From Methylotenera_A sp040387095 (lineage in GTDB: Bacteria; Pseudomonadota; Gammaproteobacteria; Burkholderiales; Methylophilaceae): a stretch of DNA of 29,436 bases. The stretch is from positions 1 to 29,436 of the forward strand of contig JAZKEJ010000174.1 of NCBI GenBank assembly GCA_040387095.1, written 5' to 3'. A program made the position numbers and the translations under genes. The notes under the pieces are model-generated. The model was not told where the DNA came from. It searched no databases and worked only from the letters and a program-made list of their open reading frames with translations. Positions 1 to 8,846 of this stretch are shown here, piece by piece. Positions within the stretch are counted from its first letter, which is position 1. The number at the start of each line of letters is the position of its first letter.

Positions 1-70
1 TTAATTCAACGCTTGAAATTTCTTTTGCAGCCAACATCTGGCTCATTTTTTTCAGGCTACTGTTTATCAT
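1..70 (-). CDS. gatA: Asp/Glu-tRNA amidotransferase subunit A, N-terminal fragment
   Basis: Only the first 23 codons lie in the window. They start at the ATG at 70-68 and run off the left edge. The peptide begins MINSSLKKMSQMLAAKEISS and continues VEL, which matches the N-terminal helix of GatA amidases. GatA releases ammonia from glutamine so that GatB can amidate Glu-tRNA(Gln) or Asp-tRNA(Asn). The gene starts 7 bases after the gatC stop codon on the same strand, the usual gatC-gatA order. The amidase Ser-Ser-Lys catalytic region lies outside the window. The call rests on the short match plus the gatC context. Confidence 0.85.
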   Translation of the reverse strand, partial: MINSSLKKMSQMLAAKEISSVEL

Positions 71-77
71 TTTTATT

Positions 78-392
78 CTATTCGATCACTTTTGGTACTA
101 AATATAAACCACTATCTACCGCGCGTTCAGTTGAGTCATTACCCAAAATCGGCGCATTGATTTGAAAGGCTTCGCGCTGATTTGTTGCCGTGATCACATC
201 TTCTCTTAATCTTTGTGTGACATCTTGAGAATGCGACATTGGGGTGATACCGGTGGTGTCAACCGCCTGCATTTGCTCGATTAAGCTTAAAATACCAGTG
301 AGTTTTATGAGTGTTTGATTGGCTTCTTGTTCGCTAATTTCTAAGCGCGCCAAATGTGCAATCCGTTTAATATCGGTGATGTTAAGAGCCAT
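78..392 (-). CDS. gatC: Asp/Glu-tRNA(Asn/Gln) amidotransferase subunit C
   Basis: A 104-residue protein, the usual GatC size. It starts MALNITDIKRIAHLARLEIS, the typical GatC opening (V/I-x-x-I-A-x-L-A-R-L). It carries the middle motif GITPMSHSQDVTQRLREDV, close to the family 'P..H......LR.D', and ends LYLVPKVIE like other GatC proteins. GatC is the small belt-like subunit that wraps GatA and GatB and stabilises the complex; it has no catalytic residues. It is first in a minus-strand gatC-gatA operon that diverges from mreB across a 215-base spacer. The ATG at 392-390 is the only sensible start. Confidence 0.96.
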   Translation of the reverse strand: MALNITDIKRIAHLARLEISEQEANQTLIKLTGILSLIEQMQAVDTTGITPMSHSQDVTQRLREDVITATNQREAFQINAPILGNDSTERAVDSGLYLVPKVIE

Positions 393-607
393 GACAACTA
401 TTCAATTTGAAAATTTAAGGAATTAATTAAATAATATTTAAAAGTTTGAAGTTTGTTTGGCACAAACTCCCACAATAAACTTTGTAATAAACTTCAAGTA
501 CAACTTAATATTAGCTGTAATTTACGTTATTATACCTTGTTTTAAAGCATGCTTTAAGTTGCATCGGCGACTGGTGTGGCACGACACAAAAACACAGGAT
601 AAACAAT
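393..607. promoter_or_regulatory. gatC/mreB divergent intergenic region with symmetric repeats
   Basis: This 215-base AT-rich spacer must hold promoters for both gatC (minus) and mreB (plus). It contains a perfect 16-base palindrome TTAAAGCATGCTTTAA at 542-557. It also has an inverted repeat AGTTTGT-TTGGC-ACAAACT at 450-468 and a direct repeat AATAAACTT at 474-482 and 486-494. A weak -10-like TATTAT (528-533) sits 17 bases after TTAATA (505-510). A better-spaced alternative is TTGTAA (482-487) with TAATAT (506-511), 18 bases apart. Neither is strong. The mreB ribosome binding site is AGGA at 596-599. Roles of the repeats are inferred. Confidence 0.45.
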
Positions 608-1651
608 ATGATTGGTTTTATAAACAGTTACTTTTCTAATGATTTAGCCATTGATTTAGGTACCGCGAATACATTAATCTACGCTCGTGGCAGAGGCATT
701 GTACTAAATGAGCCATCAGTTGTGGCGATTCGTACCGAAGGCGGTCCAAACGGCAAAAAAGTATTGCTGGCAGTAGGCTCAGATGCCAAAGGCATGCTTG
801 GTCGCGCACCAGCCAATATTCAAGCGATTCGCCCGATGAAAGATGGCGTTATTGCCGACTTCACCATTACTGAGCAAATGCTCAAATATTTCATTCGTAA
901 AGTACACGAATCACGCTGGTTTTCACCTAGCCCACGTATCATTATTTGCGTACCGGTAGGTTCTACCCAAGTAGAGCGCCGCGCCATTAAAGAATCTGCC
1001 GAACGCGCAGGTGCCAAACAAGTATTTTTGATTGAAGAACCGATGGCAGCGGCAATTGGCGCTGATATGCCGGTAGCAGAAGCGACTGGCTCAATGGTAG
1101 TAGACATTGGTGGCGGTACAACTGAAGTGGGTGTGATTTCATTAGGCGGCATTGTGTACGCAAAATCAGAGCGCGTTGGTGGCGATAAGTTTGACCAAGC
1201 GATTATTGATTACATTCGCCGCAATTACGGCATGCAAATTTCTGAGCCGACTGCGGAAGCGATTAAGAAAAGAATCGGCTCGGCTTTTCCAGGATCAGAA
1301 GTGTTAGAAATGGAAGTCACAGGCCGCAACTTGGCAGAAGGTTTGCCACGCAAATTCACTATTTCCAGCAATGAGATTTTAGAAGCATTAACTGAACCAT
1401 TGAATTCAATTGTGGGCGCAGTAAAAGGTGCTTTAGAGCAAACACCGCCTGAACTGGGTGCAGACATTGCTGAAAAAGGCATGGTATTAACCGGCGGTGG
1501 CGCGTTGTTGCGTGATCTAGATCGTTTGTTAGTAGAAGAAACCGGTTTGCCTGTGATTGTGGCAGAAGATCCACTGACTTGCGTTGCGCGTGGCTGTGGC
1601 CGAGCATTGGAAGAAATGGACAAGTTAGGCAACGTATTTGCGAATGAGTAA
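608..1651 (+). CDS. mreB: rod shape-determining protein MreB
   Basis: A 347-residue bacterial actin, full length for MreB. The phosphate-1 loop reads DLGTANTLIYARGRGIVLNE, and the phosphate-2 region VVDIGGGTTEVGVISLGG follows near residue 165. The C-terminal nucleotide-binding motif is MVLTGGGALLRDLDRLL. MreB forms membrane-bound antiparallel filaments that orient lateral-wall synthesis by RodA-PBP2. The start MIGFINSYFSNDLAIDLG includes the short amphipathic membrane-binding N-terminus, and AGGA lies nine bases upstream. It heads the mreBCD-mrdA-rodA operon. Nothing unusual was seen in the protein. Confidence 0.98.
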   Translation: MIGFINSYFSNDLAIDLGTANTLIYARGRGIVLNEPSVVAIRTEGGPNGKKVLLAVGSDAKGMLGRAPANIQAIRPMKDGVIADFTITEQMLKYFIRKVHESRWFSPSPRIIICVPVGSTQVERRAIKESAERAGAKQVFLIEEPMAAAIGADMPVAEATGSMVVDIGGGTTEVGVISLGGIVYAKSERVGGDKFDQAIIDYIRRNYGMQISEPTAEAIKKRIGSAFPGSEVLEMEVTGRNLAEGLPRKFTISSNEILEALTEPLNSIVGAVKGALEQTPPELGADIAEKGMVLTGGGALLRDLDRLLVEETGLPVIVAEDPLTCVARGCGRALEEMDKLGNVFANE

Positions 1652-1697
1652 TTTATCGTCACTAATCAATAATTTTTAATCAAATACATGTGTTGGC

Positions 1698-2717
1698 ATG
1701 CTTAAAGGTGTTCATCAAAAGCTAGATCCTCAACAAACTCCAGCTTTTTTCGTCCGCGGTGCTAGCGCGTTTTCACGCACGGTATTTTTTTGTGCACTTT
1801 CGATTAGTTTTATGGCAATCGATGCGCGCTTAAACTACCTTTCACAAGTGCGCCAAGGCTTCATTGCCGCGTTGCATCCTTTAGAAATGATTGCCAATGC
1901 ACCAAGCAACTGGGTGCGTGATGTCAGTAAATACTTTTCTGCACGCAATCAAATGGTGCAAGAAAATTATGTCCTTAAACAGCAGGCTTTCGAGCATCAA
2001 GTTAGATTACAGCGACTGAATACGATTGAAAACGAGAACGCCCACTTGCGTAGCCTGCTTAATGGCGACATCCCTATCCAACCCAAAGCGGTATTAGGTG
2101 AGATTTCGCACACGGGACGCGATCCTTTTAGTCGCGTTGTGGTCATTAACCGTGGCAGCCGCCACAATGTTAAAGCAGGTCAAGCAGTGGTAGATTCTAA
2201 GGGCGTTCTTGGTCAAATCACGCGCGTGTTTCCTTTTAGTAGCGAAGTTACGCTCATCACCGATAAAGACTTGTCAATCCCCATTCAAATTGAGCGCAAC
2301 CAGTTGCGCGCCATTGCGTTTGGCGAAGGCGATAACACACTTGATATCCCTTATTTACCCACCAATGTAGACATTAGGGTGGGCGATAAATTAGTTACTT
2401 CTGGCATTGACGGTATTTATCCAGCAGGTTTGGCAGTGGGGAAAGTTACTCAGATATTGCAGGATCCTGAGTCGCCTTTTGCAAAAATCATCAGTACGCC
2501 CGTGGCAGAAGTAAGCAATCACTTACAGTTATTGGTTTTAGACTTGCCGCTGACAAAAGAAGCCCCGCCTAAAACAGACCAGCCAACTGCAACTAAACTA
2601 CCCGAGCCAACAAAAGCAACAAATGGCGCAGCAACTCCGCCAACAGCTAGAAACCCTATTCAACCAAACACTCAAATTGAGCCAATAAACAAGGTTAAGC
2701 CAAATGCGCCCAACTAA
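1698..2717 (+). CDS. mreC: rod shape-determining protein MreC
   Basis: A 339-residue bitopic membrane protein. A single transmembrane segment lies at about residues 25-45 (FSRTVFFCALSISFMAI). A periplasmic coiled coil follows at about 75-110 and includes LKQQAFEHQVRLQRLNTIEN. The MreC beta-barrel domain then runs to about residue 275, with the typical stretches VVVINRGSRHNVKAGQAVV and VTLITDKDLSIPIQIERN. The last 55 residues are a Pro/Thr/Ala/Asn-rich low-complexity tail, common in betaproteobacterial MreC. MreC couples MreB filaments to PBP2 and activates it. It overlaps mreD by 14 bases, which suggests translational coupling. Confidence 0.96.
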   Translation: MLKGVHQKLDPQQTPAFFVRGASAFSRTVFFCALSISFMAIDARLNYLSQVRQGFIAALHPLEMIANAPSNWVRDVSKYFSARNQMVQENYVLKQQAFEHQVRLQRLNTIENENAHLRSLLNGDIPIQPKAVLGEISHTGRDPFSRVVVINRGSRHNVKAGQAVVDSKGVLGQITRVFPFSSEVTLITDKDLSIPIQIERNQLRAIAFGEGDNTLDIPYLPTNVDIRVGDKLVTSGIDGIYPAGLAVGKVTQILQDPESPFAKIISTPVAEVSNHLQLLVLDLPLTKEAPPKTDQPTATKLPEPTKATNGAATPPTARNPIQPNTQIEPINKVKPNAPN

Positions 2718-3180
2718 CCTTGTTGTTATTTATATCACCTTGTTAATTGCATTGCTGTGCCAACTTTTTCCATGGGTTGGTCAGGGGGTTATTTTTCGCC
2801 CCGATTTCATGTTAATTGTTATGTTGTATTGGCTATTGCGGGCGCCAAACTTATGCAATATTGGCACCGCTTGGCTAGCTGGCTTGTTGGTAGATTTAGC
2901 TACTGGAAGTTTGCTGGGTCAGCATGCATTAACTTTTACCTTGGTTGCTTTTATTGGCCTAGGTTACCAACGCAGATTAGTCTTGTTTAACACATGGCAA
3001 CTTGCTGGCTATGTGTTTGCATTGATTCTTATTGAACGTATATTGATTTTATTGCTGAAGCTATTTGAAGGTAATGACAGTCCTGGCCTGCATTACTTCT
3101 GGCCGGTTTTATCGGGATTATTGTTGTGGCAATTAATGATTTTCTTATTTGGCGAACTAACACGCCCAAAATCTAGATAA
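2704..3180 (+). CDS. mreD: rod shape-determining protein MreD
   Basis: A 158-residue, very hydrophobic protein with about five transmembrane segments, the usual MreD size and topology. The stretch VIFRPDFMLIVMLYWLLRAP, followed by a small-residue helix with GLLVDLATGSLLGQHAL, is the MreD signature (P..L...L.Y......G....F..GLl.D...G.llG..al). It is an inner-membrane part of the elongasome with MreC, PBP2 and RodA. The start codon lies inside the end of mreC, and the stop is 14 bases before mrdA. Confidence 0.95.
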   Translation: MRPTNLVVIYITLLIALLCQLFPWVGQGVIFRPDFMLIVMLYWLLRAPNLCNIGTAWLAGLLVDLATGSLLGQHALTFTLVAFIGLGYQRRLVLFNTWQLAGYVFALILIERILILLLKLFEGNDSPGLHYFWPVLSGLLLWQLMIFLFGELTRPKSR

Positions 3181-3194
3181 TTTCTGCGCTACAA

Positions 3195-5168
3195 ATGGCT
3201 TACAGTAACGAACTCAAAAACCACCACAATGAGCTGCATGATTTCAGGTTGCGCCTAACGGTATTGGCTTTGTGCGTGCTGATTGGGTTTGGCATACTAG
3301 CTACGCGCTTTTATTTTTTACAGGTTAATCGCTACGATTACTATCAAACACTGGCAGAAAACAACCGCATTTCAGTTGTGCCAATCGCGCCTAACCGCGG
3401 CCTGATTACCGATAGAAATGGTGTTGTTTTAGCGCATAATTTCTTTGTATATACCTTAGAGATCACGCCTTCAAAAATACACGATCTGGATGCAACGATT
3501 GCTGAATTAGCGCAACTGGTTGAAGTAAGCAGTGTTGACCTGAAACGCTTTAAAAAACTAAAAGCCCAAAGCCATGTTTTTGAAAGTGTGCCACTACGTA
3601 CACATTTGAATGAAGGTGAAGCCGCTAGATTCGCAGTCAATCGTTATCGCTTTCCTGGAGTGGAAATTAAATCGCGCCTGTTCCGTCATTATCCGCAAGG
3701 TAAAATGGGTGCGCATATGGTGGGTTATATCGGGCGCATTAACGATAAAGATCTCATTAAATTGGCAGAAACGGAAGTGTTATCCAACTACAAAGGTTCG
3801 GATCACATTGGCAAAAGTGGTATTGAGCAATCTTACGAAGCGGAATTGCATGGCACCACCGGCTTTCAGCAAGTAGAAATCGACGCGGATGGCAAGGCTG
3901 TACGCGTGCTTTCTAGCACACCACCGGTTTCTGGTAACAACTTAGTGCTTGCAGCCGATATCAAACTGCAAGAAATTGCAGAAACCGCTTTTGCTGACCG
4001 TCGTGGTGCTTTAATAGCGATTAAACCCAACACCGGCGAGGTTTTAGCATTTGTGAGTATGCCAACATTTGATCCCAATTTATTTGTGGACGGTATCGAT
4101 GTTGAAAACTGGAAACTACTCAATGAATCGCTGGATAGACCACTCATTAACCGTCCTTTACGCGGCATTTATCCACCAGGCTCTACTTTTAAACCTTTTG
4201 TTGCGCTGGCAGGTCTTGAGGCTGGTAAACGCCAGCCTCCTTTTAGTATTAGCGATGCAGGTTACTTTACTTTGCCTAATAGCAGGCATCGCTATCGCGA
4301 CTGGAAGCCAAGCGGTCATGGCATTGTGGATATGCAACGTGCGATTACCATTTCTTGCGATACGTTTTTTTATGGCTTGGCGATGGAATTAGGTATAGAA
4401 AAGCTGACCGATTTTGTACGTCATTTTGGTTTTGGTCGAAAAAGCGGTATCGATATTGCCGGCGAAGTCGGCGGTTTACTACCAACGCCCGAATGGAAAC
4501 AACGGCGTTTTAAACAACCTTGGTATAAAGGGGAAACCGTTATTGTGGGTATTGGTCAAGGATATACTCTGGCAACGCCGATGCAATTAGCCCAAGCAAC
4601 AGCCATCTTAGCAAACAATGGCGTAGCGATGCGCCCTCACTTGGTTTCAGCAATTACCAACACCAAAACTGGCGTGAGTAAATCAACCGCCAGTGTAATT
4701 AACGATAAAATTATGCTTAATAATGACAACTTAGAAATTGTCAGGCTAGGTATGATTGACGTTACATTACCCGGCGGCACAGCCGCAGCAGTTGGTGCGA
4801 ATGCAGGTTATAGCATAGCCGCCAAAACAGGTACTGCACAAGTAATCGGTATTAAACAAAATGAAAAATATAACGAAAAGTTGATTAATGAGCGGCACCG
4901 TGACCACGCTTTATTTATTGCCTATGCGCCGGCAGAAAACCCAAGCATTGCAGTGGCAGTGATTGTTGAAAATGGCAGCCATGGCGGCTCAACGGCTGGG
5001 CCGATTGCACGAAAAGTCATGGATTATTATCTATTAGGCAAATTGCCCGCCGTTGAAGAAGTCAAGAACGTTCAGCCAGCAACCCCTAATGCTAATAGCG
5101 CAAATACAGCTGAACCTCCAAATGAAAATGCCACACAAATTCCACAGGAAGAGCACCTGCATGATTAG
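3195..5168 (+). CDS. mrdA: penicillin-binding protein 2 (peptidoglycan transpeptidase)
   Basis: A 657-residue class B penicillin-binding protein. A signal-anchor helix lies at about residues 20-42. The pedestal domain follows, then the transpeptidase domain with S330-T-F-K (SxxK), S387-C-D (the SxN-equivalent, with Asp as in PBP2) and K544-T-G. The stretch GLITDRNGVVLA in the pedestal is typical of PBP2. The enzyme cross-links lateral-wall peptidoglycan together with the RodA glycosyltransferase. The tail after about residue 620 is Asn/Thr/Glu/Pro-rich and probably disordered. The gene sits 14 bases after mreD and just before rodA. Confidence 0.97.
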   Translation: MAYSNELKNHHNELHDFRLRLTVLALCVLIGFGILATRFYFLQVNRYDYYQTLAENNRISVVPIAPNRGLITDRNGVVLAHNFFVYTLEITPSKIHDLDATIAELAQLVEVSSVDLKRFKKLKAQSHVFESVPLRTHLNEGEAARFAVNRYRFPGVEIKSRLFRHYPQGKMGAHMVGYIGRINDKDLIKLAETEVLSNYKGSDHIGKSGIEQSYEAELHGTTGFQQVEIDADGKAVRVLSSTPPVSGNNLVLAADIKLQEIAETAFADRRGALIAIKPNTGEVLAFVSMPTFDPNLFVDGIDVENWKLLNESLDRPLINRPLRGIYPPGSTFKPFVALAGLEAGKRQPPFSISDAGYFTLPNSRHRYRDWKPSGHGIVDMQRAITISCDTFFYGLAMELGIEKLTDFVRHFGFGRKSGIDIAGEVGGLLPTPEWKQRRFKQPWYKGETVIVGIGQGYTLATPMQLAQATAILANNGVAMRPHLVSAITNTKTGVSKSTASVINDKIMLNNDNLEIVRLGMIDVTLPGGTAAAVGANAGYSIAAKTGTAQVIGIKQNEKYNEKLINERHRDHALFIAYAPAENPSIAVAVIVENGSHGGSTAGPIARKVMDYYLLGKLPAVEEVKNVQPATPNANSANTAEPPNENATQIPQEEHLHD

Positions 5169-5182
5169 CATTGGAATTTTGT

Positions 5183-6280
5183 ATGTTTAGCAAACTGATT
5201 CAGGGCTTTTTTAAGCACATAGATTCATTTTTAATCAGCTGCTTATTGTTTACGTTACTGGTCGGTTTGTTTGTGCTGTATAGCGCGTCTGGCCAAAGTT
5301 TTAATCGTGTTAGTGCGCAGCTTATTAATATTGGCGTTGCACTTATTGCTATGTGGTTGGTTGCCAACATCCAACCGCAACTATTAGAACGAATTGCAGT
5401 ACCAGCCTATATCCTAGGCGTACTATTGCTTATTTGCGTTGCTTTATTCGGTGATATTAGTCATGGCGCGCGTCGCTGGTTAAATTTGGGCTTTACTAAG
5501 ATTCAACCCTCTGAAATTATGCGTATTGCAGCACCCATGATGCTGGCTTGGTTTTTTGCAAAACGTGAAGCCAGTCCACGCATTCAAGACTTCGTCATCG
5601 GTGCTGTCTTACTCGCCATACCAGTAGCATTAATCATGAAACAGCCTGATTTAGGCACCTCGTTATTGATTACTGCCTCTGGATTTTTTGTGTTATTTTT
5701 AGCAGGGCTTAGCTGGAAGTTTTTGCTGGGTGGTGCTATTACGGTTGGCGCATTGACACCTATTTTTTGGTCAATGTTGCACGATTACCAACGCACTAGA
5801 ATCGAAATTTTAATTGACCCAACTCAGGATCCTTTGGGTGCCGGCTACCATACGATTCAGGCAACAATTGCGCTAGGTTCAGGCGGATTAACTGGCAAAG
5901 GCTGGCTAAACGGCACCCAATCGCAGCTGGATTTTTTACCTGAACGCACGACCGATTTTATTTTTGCTGTATTTGGCGAGGAATTCGGCTTAATAGGGAA
6001 CTTATTGCTATTAATTTTATTCAGCTTAATTATCATCCGCGGCTTAGTGATTGCCGGCCAAGCGCAAAATACATTCAGTCGATTATTAGCAGGCAGTATT
6101 ACGCTGACATTCTTCTCTTATGCCTTTGTGAATATTGGTATGGTGAGTGGCATATTACCCGTGGTTGGTGTGCCATTACCTCTGATTAGTTACGGCGGCA
6201 CATCAATGGTATCGTTGTTCATTAACTTCGGTATTTTAATGAGTATACGCACGCACAAAAAGCTGGTTGCCTCAAGCTAA
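5183..6280 (+). CDS. rodA: peptidoglycan glycosyltransferase RodA (SEDS family)
   Basis: A 365-residue polytopic protein with about ten transmembrane helices. SEDS signatures are FGDISHGARRWLNLGFTKIQ followed by PSE, KQPDLGTSLLI, FLPERTTDFIFAVFGEEFG and GVPLPLISYGGTSM. RodA polymerises lipid II strands for the elongasome in partnership with PBP2. The frame is open from a TTG at 5171, but the ATG at 5183 gives the usual short N-terminus (MFSKLIQGFFKHIDSF) and has a GGA about eight bases upstream, so it was chosen. It is 14 bases after mrdA. Confidence 0.96.
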   Translation: MFSKLIQGFFKHIDSFLISCLLFTLLVGLFVLYSASGQSFNRVSAQLINIGVALIAMWLVANIQPQLLERIAVPAYILGVLLLICVALFGDISHGARRWLNLGFTKIQPSEIMRIAAPMMLAWFFAKREASPRIQDFVIGAVLLAIPVALIMKQPDLGTSLLITASGFFVLFLAGLSWKFLLGGAITVGALTPIFWSMLHDYQRTRIEILIDPTQDPLGAGYHTIQATIALGSGGLTGKGWLNGTQSQLDFLPERTTDFIFAVFGEEFGLIGNLLLLILFSLIIIRGLVIAGQAQNTFSRLLAGSITLTFFSYAFVNIGMVSGILPVVGVPLPLISYGGTSMVSLFINFGILMSIRTHKKLVASS

Positions 6281-6314
6281 ATATCCACAATTAGATTTAA
6301 GGACTGTTATTTTA

Positions 6315-7322
6315 ATGAACAAGAATTCCCTGTTAATGCTGCTTTGTACTGTTTTTTTATTCGCCTGCGGCGGTTCAAAAACGGTTAAGCCTTCAGCACC
6401 TGCGCCAGCTAATAAGCCAACGATCAGCTCGCAAAGCACCCAATCAAGCAATACAACTGCACCTTCCAAACCTGGTGGTTACTATTTAGATGATGGACCA
6501 GGCGATAATCCACCAAGCGACATTGACAGTATTCCAAGCGCAACACCTAAAAATGAGCCATATCTAGATCGAGCTAATAAACCTTATAAAGCTTTAGGCA
6601 ATACCTATAAACCTATGACCAGCTGGCAACCATATAAGGCAAGCGGCGTGGCGTCATGGTATGGCAAGCGTTACCATGGTAGAAAAACCTCTAGTGGCGA
6701 AGTGTATGACATGTATGGCATGTCTGCTGCACATCCTACTTTGCCCTTGCCCAGTTACGCCAAAGTGACCAACCCTGCAAATGGCCGCTTTGTGATTGTG
6801 CGTGTGAATGACAGAGGACCGTTTAAAGGCAATCGCATTATTGATTTATCTTATGCGGCCGCTTATCAATTACGGTTTGCATCGGCAGGTAGCACTTTGG
6901 TCGAAGTCGAAGCGATTGATCCGAAAAATGCAGCCAGTTATTCACGGCCTGTTCAAGCAACATCGGCAGCTGTGACATCGCCAACAGGGGTGACAGAACA
7001 AAGTGCTAATCAGACCATTACTCCAGTAAATTCCGCATCTAATAATCAAGTCAATAACAACCTACCCGCTGCTAATATGTCGCCATCTGTGCTGCAATAT
7101 TTTGTACAAGCAGGTGCATTTAAGAATGAAATCAATGCCGAATTACTGACCAAGAGAATTCAGGCGTTGGAAATTGCACCAAATGCAGGCATTAACAGCG
7201 TGTATAATAATGGTCTTTATCGCCTAAAACTGGGTCCTTACGACAACAAATCTGATGCAGATTTGCTTGCCGCTAAAATTCGCAAGCAACTTAATTTGCC
7301 CGCTATAATTATTAATCAGTAA
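6315..7322 (+). CDS. rlpA: septal ring lytic transglycosylase RlpA, lipoprotein
   Basis: A 335-residue lipoprotein. The signal peptide MNKNSLLMLLCTVFLFAC ends in a lipobox with the lipidated cysteine at residue 18. A Pro/Ser/Thr-rich linker follows. The double-psi beta-barrel domain spans about residues 110-200 (GVASWYGKRYHGRKTSSGE, and VRVNDRGPF holding the conserved Asp). After a second linker, a SPOR domain occupies about 260-335 (LQYFVQAGAFKNEINAELL). RlpA family enzymes cleave denuded glycan, and SPOR targets septal peptidoglycan. An upstream TTG in frame at 6267 would add 16 residues before the signal peptide. It was rejected because ATG 6315 has TAAGGA (6298-6303) at good spacing. Confidence 0.94.
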   Translation: MNKNSLLMLLCTVFLFACGGSKTVKPSAPAPANKPTISSQSTQSSNTTAPSKPGGYYLDDGPGDNPPSDIDSIPSATPKNEPYLDRANKPYKALGNTYKPMTSWQPYKASGVASWYGKRYHGRKTSSGEVYDMYGMSAAHPTLPLPSYAKVTNPANGRFVIVRVNDRGPFKGNRIIDLSYAAAYQLRFASAGSTLVEVEAIDPKNAASYSRPVQATSAAVTSPTGVTEQSANQTITPVNSASNNQVNNNLPAANMSPSVLQYFVQAGAFKNEINAELLTKRIQALEIAPNAGINSVYNNGLYRLKLGPYDNKSDADLLAAKIRKQLNLPAIIINQ

Positions 7323-7368
7323 ATGTTATCGACTTAAATTTTTCAAAATTACAACTCATTTAGAAACT

Positions 7369-8508
7369 ATGCGCAACTTATTATATATACCTCTTTTCGC
7401 TGGATTACTTCTTTCAAACACGGTATTGCAGGCAGCACAAATTGCCCCGCCACCAGCATTAGCGGTAAAAGCTTACTTGCTGCAAGATTTTAATAGCGGC
7501 ACCGCAATTGCCTCTTACAAAAAAGATGAGCGAATCGAACCTGCTTCGCTTACCAAAATCATGACTGCATACGTCGTGTTTGATGCCATTCAGCAAGGGC
7601 ATTTAAAACTAGATCAAACGCTACCGGTTTCAGAAAAAGCCTGGAAAGTAGAAGGATCGAAAATGTTCATTGAGCCGAATAAACCGGTTACGGTGGATGA
7701 GCTTTTACACGGCATGATTATTCAATCTGGTAACGATGCATCAATTGCATTGGCGGAAGCAGTTGCGGGTGCTGAGGAGCAGTTCGCCGATATGATGAAC
7801 AAGCAAGCCTTAAAATTGGGCATGAAAAATACGCATTACACAAATGCGACAGGCTTACCAGACAGCAACCTTTACACGACTGCAAACGATTTAGCACTTT
7901 TGTCAGCTGCTTTGATTCGTGATTTTCCATTGGAATATCGCCGCCTTTATTCTGTTAAGGAATACACTTACAATAAAATCAAACAGCCAAATCGTAACCG
8001 TCTGCTATGGCTGGATGCCAATGTAGACGGCATGAAAACAGGGCATACAGAAAGCGCTGGCTACTGCTTAATTTCATCTTCAAAACGTGGTGAAACGAGA
8101 TTAGTCTCTGTTTTACTTGGCGCTGTAAGCGAGTCAATGCGTGCCAGTGAAAGTCAAAAACTACTTAATTATGGATTTCAGTTTTATGAATCAACTTTAG
8201 TTTATAAGCAATCGCAAACCATTAACACTTTAAAAGTATTTAAAGGGCAAGAAAAAGTGGTGGCAGCGACAGTTGCTAAAGATTTTTACCTGACTTTACC
8301 TAAAGGTGATTACGCTAAGGTAAAGGCTAGCATGACTAGCCAGCAACCTTTAATCGCACCTATCAAAGCTGGACAAGTGATTGGAAAAATTACTTTTACG
8401 CTGGATGGCAAAATTATTAACGAACAAAAACTACTGGCTGCTAAGTCTGTTGAACAAGCTGGATTTTTTGGCAGAATCGCGGACAGCGTCCGTTTAATGT
8501 TGCAATAA
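7369..8508 (+). CDS. dacC: D-alanyl-D-alanine carboxypeptidase (PBP5/6 family)
   Basis: A 379-residue low-molecular-mass PBP with a cleavable signal peptide ending near QAA at residues 21-23. The catalytic motifs are S60-L-T-K63, S120-G-N122 and K223-T-G225. After the peptidase S11 domain comes the PBP5-type C-terminal beta domain (about 275-360). A final amphipathic stretch, AGFFGRIADSVRLMLQ, probably anchors the protein to the periplasmic face of the inner membrane. It removes the terminal D-Ala from muropeptides. The dacA/dacC choice cannot be made from sequence alone; the symbol follows common betaproteobacterial usage. It sits between rlpA and ybeD, as in many proteobacteria. Confidence 0.94.
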   Translation: MRNLLYIPLFAGLLLSNTVLQAAQIAPPPALAVKAYLLQDFNSGTAIASYKKDERIEPASLTKIMTAYVVFDAIQQGHLKLDQTLPVSEKAWKVEGSKMFIEPNKPVTVDELLHGMIIQSGNDASIALAEAVAGAEEQFADMMNKQALKLGMKNTHYTNATGLPDSNLYTTANDLALLSAALIRDFPLEYRRLYSVKEYTYNKIKQPNRNRLLWLDANVDGMKTGHTESAGYCLISSSKRGETRLVSVLLGAVSESMRASESQKLLNYGFQFYESTLVYKQSQTINTLKVFKGQEKVVAATVAKDFYLTLPKGDYAKVKASMTSQQPLIAPIKAGQVIGKITFTLDGKIINEQKLLAAKSVEQAGFFGRIADSVRLMLQ

Positions 8509-8530
8509 ACCGAACAACACGCTGATAAAA

Positions 8531-8830
8531 ATGGCCGAAAATTTACCAAATTCAGAGATTATTGTGAATGGTCCCGAAACCTTAATCGAATTTCCTTGCG
8601 ACTTTCCGATTAAGGTAATGGGTGAAACACATGCTGATTTCACCAATGAAGTGGTTAAAACGATTCAGCGATTAATTCCTGATTTTGATACGGCAAATAT
8701 TGAAATGCGCGGTAGTTCTGGTGGCAAATATATCAGCCTGACTTGCACCGTTTATGTCATTTCAAAACCACAATTGGACGATATTTATCGCGCCTTAACC
8801 AGCCATCCGATGGTGAAGGTCGTTCTGTAA
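8531..8830 (+). CDS. ybeD: DUF493 family protein (YbeD-like)
   Basis: A 99-residue protein with an ACT-like fold family signature. It opens with ETLIEFPCDFPIKVMGETHA, has the central RGSSGGKYISLTCTVYVIS, and ends with YRALTSHPMVKVVL, all typical of DUF493/YbeD. The gene almost always lies between a D,D-carboxypeptidase gene and lipB in proteobacteria, as here (22 bases after dacC, 16 before lipB). The biochemical role is not established. A regulatory link to lipoate metabolism or the cell wall is only suggested by position. Confidence 0.93.
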   Translation: MAENLPNSEIIVNGPETLIEFPCDFPIKVMGETHADFTNEVVKTIQRLIPDFDTANIEMRGSSGGKYISLTCTVYVISKPQLDDIYRALTSHPMVKVVL

Positions 8831-8846
8831 CTGCCTGATTGCAATT

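Noticed and set aside
457..639. 60-residue hydrophobic frame upstream of mreB
   Set aside because: It lies in the AT-rich promoter region, overlaps the mreB start in another frame and has no ribosome binding site; its hydrophobicity follows from AT content.
1225..1662. 145-residue minus-strand frame opposite mreB
   Set aside because: It is a shadow of the conserved MreB coding sequence, with no start signal or known family.
5171..5182. TTG at 5171 as the rodA start
   Set aside because: It adds MEFC before the normal N-terminus; ATG 5183 has better spacing to a GGA and gives the usual RodA start.
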